A stretch of 64,000 bases of DNA from Thiodiazotropha sp040507225 (GTDB taxonomy: Bacteria; Pseudomonadota; Gammaproteobacteria; Chromatiales; Chromatiaceae). The translations under genes and the position numbers were made by a program. Numbering within the stretch: the first letter of the stretch is position 1; each line of letters starts with the position of its first letter. The stretch spans positions 1,798,001-1,862,000 of the forward strand of contig JBEVVG010000001.1 of NCBI GenBank assembly GCA_040507225.1, written 5' to 3'. The notes beneath the pieces were generated by a model. It was not told where the DNA came from. It did no database searches and worked only from the letters and a program-made list of their open reading frames with translations. Positions 54,134 through 63,893 of this stretch are shown here, one piece after another.

Positions 54134-55318
54134 ATGACAAAAGACTTCATTTTTACTTCGGAATCGGTTTCCGAAGGTCACCCCGACAAAGTTGCGGACC
54201 AGATTTCCGATGCCATGCTGGACGCCATCCTTAAAAAGGACCCGCATCCGGAAAAGGCCCGCGTGGCCTGCGAGACCCTGATCAAGACCGGTGCGGTGAT
54301 CGTCGCAGGAGAAATCACCACCGAGGCCTGGGTTGATCTCGATGAACTGGTGCGCGGGGTAGTCAGCGATATCGGCTACACCAGTTCCCAGGTCGGTTTC
54401 GACGGATCGACCTGTGCCGTGATGTCGCTGATCGGCAAACAATCGACCAACATTGCCCAGGGGGTCGACCGTTCTTCTCCGGAGGAACAGGGAGCCGGCG
54501 ATCAGGGCATGATGTTCGGTTACGCCACCAATGAGACCGATGTGCTCATGCCCGCACCGATCACCTATGCGCAGCGGCTGGTGAGACGTCAGTCGGAGAT
54601 TCGCAAATCCGGAGTCCTCCCCTGGCTGCGTCCCGACGCAAAAAGCCAGGTCACCCTGCACTACGAGGACGGCCAGGTGGTGGGCATCGGAGCGGTCGTT
54701 CTGTCGACCCAGCACGACCCGGATATCGGTTACAGTGAACTGCGCGAAGCGGTGATGGAAAACATCATTCAGCCGGTGCTGCCCAAGGAGTGGCTCGACC
54801 AGTGCCCCGCCGACAAGATTCACATCAATCCCACCGGAAGCTTCGTCATCGGTGGACCCGTGGGTGACTGCGGACTGACCGGGCGCAAGATCATCGTCGA
54901 CACCTACGGCGGCGCAGCACGTCATGGGGGCGGTGCGTTCTCCGGCAAAGATCCTTCGAAAGTCGACCGTTCGGCCGCCTACGCCGGCCGCTACGTGGCA
55001 AAGAACATCGTTGCCGCCGGGCTGGCAGACCGTTGTGAAATCCAGGTCTCATACGCAATCGGCGTCGCCGAACCCACATCGATCATGGTGGAGACCTTCG
55101 GCAGCGGAAAAATCCCTGACGAGGAGATTTCGAAACTGGTGCGTGCGCATTTCGACCTGCGTCCCTACGGCATCATCAAAATGCTCGACCTGTACAACAC
55201 CGATCGTATTCAGTACCGCAAAACCGCCGCCTACGGCCATTTCGGCCGTGAGGATGAGGGATTTACCTGGGAACTGACCGACAAGGCCGAGGCGCTACGG
55301 GAAGACGCCAAGATTTAA
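54134..55318 (+). CDS. metK: S-adenosylmethionine synthetase
   Basis: A 394-residue enzyme making SAM from methionine and ATP. The ATP motif GAGDQGMMFGYA and the phosphate loop GGAFSGKDPSKVDRS are present, with the start FTSESVSEGHPDKVADQISD. It heads the methyl-cycle group with ahcY and metF. Its ribosome-binding site is weak, with an A-run before the ATG. Confidence 0.97.
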   Translation: MTKDFIFTSESVSEGHPDKVADQISDAMLDAILKKDPHPEKARVACETLIKTGAVIVAGEITTEAWVDLDELVRGVVSDIGYTSSQVGFDGSTCAVMSLIGKQSTNIAQGVDRSSPEEQGAGDQGMMFGYATNETDVLMPAPITYAQRLVRRQSEIRKSGVLPWLRPDAKSQVTLHYEDGQVVGIGAVVLSTQHDPDIGYSELREAVMENIIQPVLPKEWLDQCPADKIHINPTGSFVIGGPVGDCGLTGRKIIVDTYGGAARHGGGAFSGKDPSKVDRSAAYAGRYVAKNIVAAGLADRCEIQVSYAIGVAEPTSIMVETFGSGKIPDEEISKLVRAHFDLRPYGIIKMLDLYNTDRIQYRKTAAYGHFGREDEGFTWELTDKAEALREDAKI

Positions 55319-55440
55319 TTTTGAAAGTCTAATTGTGAACATTGTATTAAGGTAGCCCGCTGCGCGGGCGTCGCGATTTGAATCAATCGTGCGTGAAGCG
55401 CACTCGACAATTCAACATTCAAAATTCATAATTGAAAATT
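55318..55440. repeat. AT-rich inverted-repeat element after metK
   Basis: An imperfect inverted repeat: an AATTTTGAA-type arm at the metK stop and a mirrored TTGAAAATT arm ending at 55440. It encloses a GC-rich core with the hairpin CCCGC-TGC-GCGGG and a GTGCG-TGAAG-CGCAC stem. It resembles in style the elements at 49844 and 57955. Confidence 0.45.
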
Positions 55441-55456
55441 ACCCAAAAAAAACTTG

Positions 55457-55528
55457 CCGAGGAGCGCTGCAACGGGCGATCGTCCGCCAGGCTCGGGAAG
55501 CAGACAGACTGTCAGAACGGCGCTCACT
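55457..55528 (+). promoter_or_regulatory. S-adenosylhomocysteine (SAH) riboswitch
   Basis: The leader of ahcY carries the conserved SAH riboswitch core: CCGAG (55457-55461) pairs with CTCGG (55492-55496), enclosing GAGCGCTGCAAC and a GC-rich hairpin. GAGCGC (55462-55467) pairs with the downstream GCGCTC (55520-55525) to form the pseudoknot. The family activates ahcY when toxic SAH accumulates. The AGGAG ribosome-binding site at 55539-55543 lies just after the pseudoknot strand. Confidence 0.9.
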
Positions 55529-55552
55529 CACGTTATTCAGGAGCTGACTACC

Positions 55553-56959
<1,407 letters not shown>

Positions 56960-56982
56960 CGATTAAATCCGGGGGCTCTCGC

Positions 56983-57007
56983 GGTTCCCGCGTGCTGCGC
57001 GGGAACC
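56983..57007. terminator. Hairpin between ahcY and metF
   Basis: A perfect 10-bp stem GGTTCCCGCG/CGCGGGAACC with loop TGCTG, no T-run. It could slow transcription or stabilise the ahcY mRNA end. Confidence 0.4.
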
Positions 57008-57076
57008 CGTGGCCTGTGATCACGAATCCGGGCCCGAATCGTCAGGCCATCCGGGTTCCGCAAACGAACCAAGACA

Positions 57077-57931
57077 ATGAACACACCAGACGCCAAGCAG
57101 AACCTCTTCAGTTTCGAACTCTTTCCGCCAAAGACCGCTCAGGGGTTCGACAAGATGAAGGCCAACGTTGAAAGACTCAAGAACCTCAATCCTGCATTTT
57201 TCTCGGTCACCTACGGGGCGGGTGGATCGACTCAACAACGCACCTTCGAAACCGTGGACTGGCTGCGGGATCAGCAAATCGATACCGCTCCGCACCTCTC
57301 CTGCATCGGTGCCGATCGCGAGGAAATTCTCCAGATCCTGGAAAGTTACCGCTCCAAGGGACTGCACCGGGTGGTGGCCCTGCGCGGCGACCTGCCTTCA
57401 GGCATTGGCCTGGGTGACCTGGGGGAACTCAACCATGCCAACCAGCTGGTCGCCCTGATCCGGGAACGATTCGGCGACCATTTTCACATCGAAGTGGCCG
57501 CCTACCCGGAATTCCATCCCCAGTCGAGCAGTCCTCAGCAGGATCTCAAGTACTTCAAACAAAAGGTGGAAGCGGGAGCCGACAGCGCCATTACCCAGTA
57601 TTTTTACAATCCAGACGCCTATTTCCGGTTTCTTGACGACTGCCAGCGGCTGCACATCGATATCCCGATCGTGCCAGGCATCATGCCGATCACCAATTCA
57701 CTCCAGCTGGGACGATTTTCCGACGCCTGTGGCGCGGAGATTCCCCGCTGGCTGCGAAAAAGACTGGAAGGATACGGCGAGGATATGGAATCGATACGCA
57801 GCTTCGGAACCGAGGTAGTGGCCGCGTTATGCGAGCGCCTGTTGAACGGCGGTGCGCCGGGACTTCATTTCTACACCATGAACCAGGCGGAACCCACGAC
57901 CAAGATCTGGCAGGCACTCAATCGAACCTGA
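57077..57931 (+). CDS. metF: Methylenetetrahydrofolate reductase
   Basis: A 284-residue FAD enzyme giving methyl-THF for methionine synthesis. Blocks: SFELFPPKTAQGFDKM, FFSVTYGAGGSTQQRTFETV, VVALRGDLPSG and DSAITQYFYNPDAYF. It follows ahcY by 117 bp and is probably in the same transcript, closing the methyl cycle. Confidence 0.95.
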   Translation: MNTPDAKQNLFSFELFPPKTAQGFDKMKANVERLKNLNPAFFSVTYGAGGSTQQRTFETVDWLRDQQIDTAPHLSCIGADREEILQILESYRSKGLHRVVALRGDLPSGIGLGDLGELNHANQLVALIRERFGDHFHIEVAAYPEFHPQSSSPQQDLKYFKQKVEAGADSAITQYFYNPDAYFRFLDDCQRLHIDIPIVPGIMPITNSLQLGRFSDACGAEIPRWLRKRLEGYGEDMESIRSFGTEVVAALCERLLNGGAPGLHFYTMNQAEPTTKIWQALNRT

Positions 57932-58032
57932 AGTTGTGTACTTTGGGGACACAAGTTTTGAGTTGTTAGTTAATGAGTTCGCTTCGCTCACTGTTGTTAG
58001 CCTCTTGAGACTTTCATGAATGATATAGATGA

Positions 58033-58366
58033 ATTGCATTTGCAAAGTTCCTAGCTGCTGATATTTCTATAGATCTTGCTAGATTTGGACTCTTTGGGAT
58101 TTGGGTTGGGAGCGAGGAAGACAAACCATCTCTAAGATCGGAAATGCCATTAGATCCAGCACTAGCTTCACGGGAGGCTTGATCAAGAAGCTTAAAGAAC
58201 ATTCCAAATCCATACTCTGATCTGTCATCCTGTATAAATCTGGCATTGGTTTGGGTCGTTGGGAAAACAATATTCTTGATGTGTTTGATAAGAATGGCGA
58301 AATGCTTGGTGGTATCCCTTTAGGGTCTTTGATTGAATCTGCGAACAAATCAGTGGCGGAAGATTA
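58033..58366 (+). pseudogene. Decayed gene fragment of unknown family
   Basis: Protein-like text appears in all three plus frames in succession. First comes LAADISIDLARFGLFGIWVG (from about 58033). Then a frame with SFTGGLIKKLKEHSKS. Finally YKSGIGLGRWENNILDVFDK ends in SLIESANKSVAED at a stop near 58366. This pattern suggests two frameshifts in a former small gene. The family is not recognised and the base composition is unlike the neighbours. Confidence 0.45.
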
Positions 58367-58403
58367 GCCCCAGAATTCTGCGTTACTATTCGCTATTAAC
58401 TCT

Positions 58404-58513
58404 CGTTCCCACGCTTCGTGTGGGAATGCAGACCTGGGCTTGCGCATGCCTACCCAGGTTTGGGCGGTAAGGCGTGATATCGATAGGCGTTCCCACGCAG
58501 AGCGTGGGAACGC
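58404..58513. repeat. REP-like palindromes
   Basis: An imperfect palindrome at 58404-58428 (CGTTCCCACGC, TTC loop, GTGTGGGAATG), a 7-bp stem ACCTGGG/CCCAGGT near 58432-58460 and a perfect 12-bp palindrome at 58487-58513 (GCGTTCCCACGC, AGA loop). The two GTTCCCAC hairpins resemble repetitive extragenic palindromes. Confidence 0.65.
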
Positions 58514-58573
58514 GATAACAAAACAACCCTGAGCGCAGCGAACTCATTAACTAACAACTCAAAACAAAAACAT

Positions 58574-60694
58574 TCACCCTGGTACAGGGCTCAATTGGTC
58601 CGGCCCAAAACCTCCCCCAACACAGCGTTCGATGATCGAATCGAGCAGTTCCGGTTCCACCGGTTTGGCCAGGAACCCGTCCATTCCCGCACTGATGCAC
58701 AGATCCATCAGCTCCTCCTTGCTGTTCGCGGTCAGGGCATAGATCGGCATGTAGCGTTGCTTGTCCTCCGATTTGCGGTAGCGTCGCGTGAACTCGATCC
58801 CATCCACATGAGGCATGCACAGATCGACGAATGCCAGTTCGTAGTCCGATTCATTGACCGCCTGCAGAGCTTCCTGACCATCCCGGGCGACTCTCACCTG
58901 GTGGCCACGTTGCTTGAGCAGTGTCGACAGCACCTTCGCGGCAATCACGTTGTCCTCGGCCAGCAGGACATTCATCGGGCGTATCGGTTTGATCGGCTCC
59001 GGTGCAGACGGCATGCTGCCTGAGGGTGACTGATGATGATGGGAAACCAGAAGATCCATGACCGCTTTGGCCAGTTCATCCGGCAGGTACGGTTTGATCA
59101 GCACCGGGGTATTGAACGCAGCATAGTCCAGGGTCTGGGACCGGTAACCCGCCAGCACCAGGGGTATTGTGGGTTCGAAACCGCGTACCGTACGGATCAC
59201 CTGACGTACCGCACCATCCGCCAGTGAATCACATACCAGTACCATATCCGTGGCCGCGGACAACTGCTGGCTGAACTTCTCCAGGTCCCTGGCGGATGAC
59301 GCCTGCATACCCAGTTCCTCGACCATTTGCAGATGCTGCTGCAAGGCAATTGGATCGCTTTCATAGATCAGTACCCGCTTGTCGCGGATCAGCGGGAAAT
59401 GTTCCCGCAATGTCTGGGAACTGCCCTGGGCATCCCGATCCCCCAGCCTTGGCAGCAACGGCAGGCGCACACTGAAAACACTGCCCTGCCCCAGTTCACT
59501 GGTCACGTTCACCTGCCCGTTCATCAGCCGGGTCAGATCCCGGATCACCGATGTTCCCAGCCCGGTGCCCTCGAAACGCCTGCGTGGATGCGCGCCGTCT
59601 GCCTGCCAGAAATTGCTGAAGATATCCGAAAGTTTGTCACTCTCGATACCGATCCCGCTGTCCTCGACCTCAAACAGGATATGCGACTCGGGCATCTGTG
59701 GACTTCCCTCGGCATACAGGACACGCAGACACACGTATCCCTGCTCGGTGAATTTGATTGCATTACCCAACATGTTGAAAAGGATCTGGGAAATCCTCAA
59801 CTTGTCGCCACGCAGTTTCATCGGTACATCGGGATCGATGTAACAATACATCTCCAGCCGCTTCTCCTGAACTTCCGGGGCCAGGGTGGCGATAATATTT
59901 TTCACCATCTCGTAGACATCGAACCATTCTGAAGAGAGTTCCAGCTTGTTGGCATCGATTTTCGACAGGTCGAGCACATCACTGATCATGGAGCGCAGCA
60001 ACCGGGCCGAGGCGTTGATGGCATGCACATATTCCTTCTGTTCTGCATCCAGAGGGGTATTCTGCAGCAGCCTCGCCATCCCCATCACTCCGATCAGCGG
60101 AGTGCGCAATTCGTGGGTCATGGTGGCCAGGAAGTCGCCCCGGGCCTGTTTTGCCAGCATCGCCTCCGTTTTCGCGTAATGCAGCTGCCGCAGCAGGGTG
60201 TATTGATATACCGGCACGATCAACAGCAGAAACAGGAACAGGAAGGTCTCGAAAAATTGGATCTGCCACTGTTGCAGGGCATGGATGACCAGAGCGTAGG
60301 AGCAGAAACTCAGGAGCATCGAAAGCAGCAGGGTTCTTGCCCCGTACCTGATGCCATAGGAGATATAGATCCAGTGATAAATCAGGTAAAAGGGACTGAA
60401 GGCATCTGAGGTCAGGTAGATCGCCAGGCTGGTGGCGCTGATATCGATGACCAGGGTGAAGTAGGTACGGTGAGGCAGACTGGGCCACACAGCCACATTC
60501 ACCAGCAATACGATAAAAAAGGTGAAATACCAGGTGTACAGGGTAATCAGCAGGGGAACGTCAACGGTGTAATATTCCGTCTGGACCGCGATCCACATGG
60601 ACAGGCAGCAGAACAGCCAGATCGCGAGCCGCAACAGGGCCTGTTGATACTCCGAATTGGAGAGCATCTCCTTATCGAAGATTTTCGCAATCAT
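58574..60694 (-). CDS. RpfC-like hybrid sensor histidine kinase with two receiver domains
   Basis: A 706-residue inner-membrane kinase. Residues about 20-170 form five or six membrane helices. The SDAFSPFYLIYHWIYISYG and IRYGARTLLL wording resembles the sensor part of RpfC, the diffusible-signal-factor receptor. The kinase core has the H-box ATMTHELRTPLIGVMGMAR, N-box LFNMLGNAIKF and G-boxes EDSGIGIE and EGTGLGTSV. A divergent receiver (about 440-550) keeps an Asp in VLVCDSLADG and LIKPY. A canonical receiver follows (VLLAEDN, VDLCMPHVDG, LAKPVE). There is no HPt domain and no rpfF or rpfG nearby. Confidence 0.85.
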   Translation of the reverse strand: MIAKIFDKEMLSNSEYQQALLRLAIWLFCCLSMWIAVQTEYYTVDVPLLITLYTWYFTFFIVLLVNVAVWPSLPHRTYFTLVIDISATSLAIYLTSDAFSPFYLIYHWIYISYGIRYGARTLLLSMLLSFCSYALVIHALQQWQIQFFETFLFLFLLLIVPVYQYTLLRQLHYAKTEAMLAKQARGDFLATMTHELRTPLIGVMGMARLLQNTPLDAEQKEYVHAINASARLLRSMISDVLDLSKIDANKLELSSEWFDVYEMVKNIIATLAPEVQEKRLEMYCYIDPDVPMKLRGDKLRISQILFNMLGNAIKFTEQGYVCLRVLYAEGSPQMPESHILFEVEDSGIGIESDKLSDIFSNFWQADGAHPRRRFEGTGLGTSVIRDLTRLMNGQVNVTSELGQGSVFSVRLPLLPRLGDRDAQGSSQTLREHFPLIRDKRVLIYESDPIALQQHLQMVEELGMQASSARDLEKFSQQLSAATDMVLVCDSLADGAVRQVIRTVRGFEPTIPLVLAGYRSQTLDYAAFNTPVLIKPYLPDELAKAVMDLLVSHHHQSPSGSMPSAPEPIKPIRPMNVLLAEDNVIAAKVLSTLLKQRGHQVRVARDGQEALQAVNESDYELAFVDLCMPHVDGIEFTRRYRKSEDKQRYMPIYALTANSKEELMDLCISAGMDGFLAKPVEPELLDSIIERCVGGGFGPDQLSPVPG

Positions 60695-61273
60695 AGCGTG
60701 TCATCCTGAAATGTAAGGCATAGCAACTCCTTGCCATTTGGCGGGCTCCGCTGACAGCAGCGGCCGGGATTGATCCAGGCGGATACCGCCAAAATACCGC
60801 GGGAGCGAAGCACCGCAGGACCCGCCAGGTGCGGCTTCACAGCCATCGGCGCCACGCAGATCGTGACGAAATTGATCCCGGCGCCTCAACCAACCGACCC
60901 TGTGGCGTCAGACTAAACCAGATCCCAGGACAGATGGCAGCCCACCCTGGAGGCATTCTATTAACACAACAAGCCGCCTAAATGTATGACATTCGTCGTC
61001 ATAGTGAAACATTATTTCGCAATCTGAACAGCTGTCGCGACATTCGCCCTAGCCCGAGGCCATTGTTCGCCGGTTGGCTCGGGTCGTGCGAAACATACTC
61101 CGGGAGGGTGGCCTGAGAACCCGGTTTGATGCACCCAAGGTGCAATCCCGGACGGTTCGTGATGGGGTAGGGTTTTTGATCCCAAGGTATTTGTGGGTCC
61201 CGGGCCGAACCACTATCATTATCAGCAAACGGGAATGCGCCTGACCATTCCTTCCTACTCAAGGGTACCCGAG
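60695..61273. other. Long divergent control region, hybrid kinase / PilZ gene
   Basis: About 579 bases with no convincing gene. Several stems are visible, for example CCCGAG/CTCGGG around 61053-61082 in the part upstream of the PilZ gene. The AT-rich centre (60955-61020) probably holds divergent promoters. Confidence 0.5.
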
Positions 61274-61666
61274 ATGTATATCAAACGACCTGGCGAACAC
61301 AGTCTGGAACACGCAATAAAACCGGAAGACCGACGCACGATCAAACGTCGTCACCTGATCTACTACCTGCGCGTGTGGCAGATGGAAAACAATCAGCCCC
61401 TGGGTCAGGTGGTTGACATCAATGCCCGCGGCATGATGCTGATCGGCGAAAAAGCCGTACCCACGGGCGAGGAACTGAACCTCAAGATACATCTGCCGGA
61501 CAGTGATGGGGAAGGCAATTACCTTAGCTTCAAGGCCATTTGCCGTTGGAGCGACCGGGACATCAATACCGCCTTCTACGATTCGGGTTTCGAATTCGTC
61601 GAGACCTCTGCGGAAAAGATCGAGACCATCCAGGCGGTGATCGACAACTACGGATTCAACGACTGA
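61274..61666 (+). CDS. PilZ domain protein
   Basis: A 130-residue single-domain protein from the ATG at 61274 (MYIKRPGEHSLEHAI); the frame extends back to 61193 without support. The c-di-GMP-binding elements are RRTIKRRHLIYYLRVW (RxxxR type) and DINARGMMLIG (the D/NxSxxG motif with Ala in place of Ser). It is probably an effector of c-di-GMP acting on surface or motility functions. Confidence 0.82.
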   Translation: MYIKRPGEHSLEHAIKPEDRRTIKRRHLIYYLRVWQMENNQPLGQVVDINARGMMLIGEKAVPTGEELNLKIHLPDSDGEGNYLSFKAICRWSDRDINTAFYDSGFEFVETSAEKIETIQAVIDNYGFND

Positions 61667-61710
61667 AGGAACCGGGAAGTCGAAATATTCACCCGCTGAC
61701 ACGGGACTGT

Positions 61711-62649
61711 TCAGGGATTCCAGAATGCTCGGATACCGGCAACACCCTGACCCCCGGCATCACAGGCGCGGGTAAGATCCCCGCTGTCCACCCCGCCCAG
61801 GGCGTACACCGGCAGATTGACCTGATCGACCCACTCCGCAAAGCACGGCCAGCCAAGCGCCGGCGCCCCGGGATGGGTCAGAGTGGGTTGAACGGGTGAC
61901 AGCAAGGCGTAATCCAGGCCCAGGTTGTCCGCATGTCGCAGTTCCCCCAAAGTATGGCAGGAGGCGCCGATCCAGCCCGGTCCGAGCGGTCGCCGTTTCA
62001 AGCTCATCAACTGACCTGCCCCCAGGTGAATCCCGTCACCCCTGCCCTGCCAGTCGAGCACACTCACCGGCCGGTTGATGATCAGTATCCCTCCCCGGGC
62101 TCGGCACACCCCGCGAGCCACTGACAGCCGCTGCATGTAGTCTGCATCCGCCAGGCCATGCGCACGCAACTGGATCAGGCGTAAACCACGCTCCAGGGTT
62201 GCATTGAGCCTGTGCAGAAAAGCCGGGCTGTCCGGGGCATCATCGCCAGTGATGACATAGTGCTGTGGCAGTTGCAGCGCGGTGATGACCGGACGGTCCG
62301 CGGCGGGAAATTCCTCCGCTCTCATGGCATCGGGCGACACCCATCGCAAGGGTTGACCCTCCGCGCCACGGGGCTCTCCGCAGTATTCGTGCACCCGGAA
62401 GAAATCGATGACCACCTGCCGGTCCCCGTAATCGTGACGCACCCGAATCAATGGCTGACTGACCTGAACCTGAATGGCCAACTCCTCGAACAGTTCCCGG
62501 GACAATGCCTGCGTCGAGGTCTCCCCCACCTCCCGTTTTCCTCCGGGGAATTCCCACAGTCCCCCCTGATGGGTGTTTCGAGCACGCTGACTGATCAGTA
62601 CCCGACCCGCCCTGTCGAATATCGCGGCTGCGGCTACATGGATCAACAT
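61711..62649 (-). CDS. Nudix hydrolase (MutT) / ThiE-like fusion
   Basis: A 312-residue two-domain protein. Residues 1-130 are a MutT-type Nudix domain with the box GGKREVGETSTQALSRELFE followed by ELAIQ, which removes oxidised dGTP. Residues about 140-312 are a thiamine phosphate synthase-like barrel (LRLIQLRAHGLADADYMQRL, GIHLGAGQLMSLKRR, GASCHTLGELRHADNLGLDY). This fusion is common in gammaproteobacteria; activity of the second domain is unproven. It is 40 bp downstream of argJ. Confidence 0.9.
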   Translation of the reverse strand: MLIHVAAAAIFDRAGRVLISQRARNTHQGGLWEFPGGKREVGETSTQALSRELFEELAIQVQVSQPLIRVRHDYGDRQVVIDFFRVHEYCGEPRGAEGQPLRWVSPDAMRAEEFPAADRPVITALQLPQHYVITGDDAPDSPAFLHRLNATLERGLRLIQLRAHGLADADYMQRLSVARGVCRARGGILIINRPVSVLDWQGRGDGIHLGAGQLMSLKRRPLGPGWIGASCHTLGELRHADNLGLDYALLSPVQPTLTHPGAPALGWPCFAEWVDQVNLPVYALGGVDSGDLTRACDAGGQGVAGIRAFWNP

Positions 62650-62689
62650 GGATGAAACCCTATCGGTGAGGGAGAATCGGGGTCGGACT

Positions 62690-63892
62690 TCAGGTGCGGT
62701 ATTCCGCGTTGATTTTGACGTAATCGTAGGAGAAATCGCAGGTCAACACCCGGGCAAGGGCCTCGCCCCGACCAAGATCCACGCGAATCGCAAACTCGGC
62801 GCGCTGCATTACCGCCTGACCCGCCGCTTCCGTATAGCCGGCCGCCCTGCCACCCTGTTCCACGATGCGTACATCGTCGAGCCAGATGGCCACCCGCTCG
62901 ATATCCAGGTCTTTCACACCGGCACGCCCAACTGCGGCGAGGATTCTCCCCCAGTTGGGATCCGAGGCGAACAGGGCTGTTTTCACCAATGGGGAATGGG
63001 CAATCGTATAGGCCACATCCCGCGCCTCCTGCTCCCCGGCGGCGCCCTCGACGAGAACTTCCACCAGTTTGGTGGCCCCTTCCCCGTCGGATATGATCTC
63101 CCGGGCCAGGCTCATGCACACCGCCTGCACAGCCTCGACGAAGGGTGCGAACAGCGGCGAGTTACGATCACTCAGAGGCGCCAGAGGCGACACCCCGCTG
63201 GCTATGAGTACGCAGGCATCATTGGTGGAAGTGTCGCCATCCACCGTTATGCTGTTGAACGAAGGCTCGACCGCCTGTTGCAGGATCTCTTGCAGGAGCA
63301 CCGGATCAACCGCCAGGTCCGTGGCAAGGTAGGCCAGCATAGTGGCCATGTCAGGGCGGATCATTCCGGAACCCTTGGCCATCCCGGTCACCCGCACCTC
63401 AACCCCGTCCACCTCGAATTGGCGGGTCACCAGCTTGGGTCGGGTATCGGTGGTCATGATTGCCCGGGCGGCGGGTTCCCAGGTATCTTCACTGAGGCCA
63501 TCCAGGGCTTTTGGCAGCGCCGCGTTGATGCGTTCCCAGGGCAGCGGTTCGCCAATCACCCCGGTTGAAAATGGCAGCACCTGCTCAGTGCGGCAGGCCG
63601 CAGCTTCGGCCAGGGCCAGACAGGTCTTAAGGGCGCTCTCCAGCCCCTGCTGGCCGGTGCCGGCATTGGCATTGCCGGAGTTGGTCATCAACAACCGGGG
63701 CCGGTCGTTACGCAAATGCTGTTTGGCCAGTTGCACGGGTGCCGCGCAGAAGGCATTGCGGGTGAAAACCGCAGCACAGCGTCCGGATTCAGCGATCTCG
63801 ATCAGCAGCAGGTCGTTGCGATCCGCATATTTGATCCCGGCCGCAGCCACCCCCAGGCGTACCCCCGGCACACGGTAGGCAGAGCCGTTCAT
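62690..63892 (-). CDS. argJ: Bifunctional glutamate N-acetyltransferase / amino-acid acetyltransferase
   Basis: A 400-residue enzyme of cyclic arginine synthesis that moves acetyl from acetylornithine to glutamate. The self-cleavage site is in VTGMAKGSGMIRPDMATMLA and continues to DGDTSTNDACVL. The final YVKINAEYRT is typical. It starts 1 bp after the secA stop and is followed by the MutT-ThiE gene, a common gammaproteobacterial order. Confidence 0.96.
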   Translation of the reverse strand: MNGSAYRVPGVRLGVAAAGIKYADRNDLLLIEIAESGRCAAVFTRNAFCAAPVQLAKQHLRNDRPRLLMTNSGNANAGTGQQGLESALKTCLALAEAAACRTEQVLPFSTGVIGEPLPWERINAALPKALDGLSEDTWEPAARAIMTTDTRPKLVTRQFEVDGVEVRVTGMAKGSGMIRPDMATMLAYLATDLAVDPVLLQEILQQAVEPSFNSITVDGDTSTNDACVLIASGVSPLAPLSDRNSPLFAPFVEAVQAVCMSLAREIISDGEGATKLVEVLVEGAAGEQEARDVAYTIAHSPLVKTALFASDPNWGRILAAVGRAGVKDLDIERVAIWLDDVRIVEQGGRAAGYTEAAGQAVMQRAEFAIRVDLGRGEALARVLTCDFSYDYVKINAEYRT

Positions 63893-63893
63893 G

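Larger units (their letters stand above)
57955..58565. mobile_element. Element bounded by 36-bp inverted repeats
   Basis: The arms at 57955-57990 and 58530-58565 are reverse complements with one mismatch (T/G in GCTTCGCTCA); similarity goes on for several more bases inward. The 611-bp unit contains no transposase. It resembles a non-autonomous insertion or an inverted genome repeat that captured a gene fragment. No target duplication was confirmed. Confidence 0.5.
57932..58573. other. AT-rich non-coding insert after metF
   Basis: About 642 bases without an intact gene, AT-rich relative to the rest of the window. It holds a pair of 36-bp inverted repeats, a frameshifted coding remnant and two REP-like palindromes, each listed separately. 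Confidence 0.7.

Noticed and set aside
55454..55552. N-terminal extension of ahcY
   Set aside because: It translates the SAH riboswitch; the ATG at 55553 has a good ribosome-binding site.
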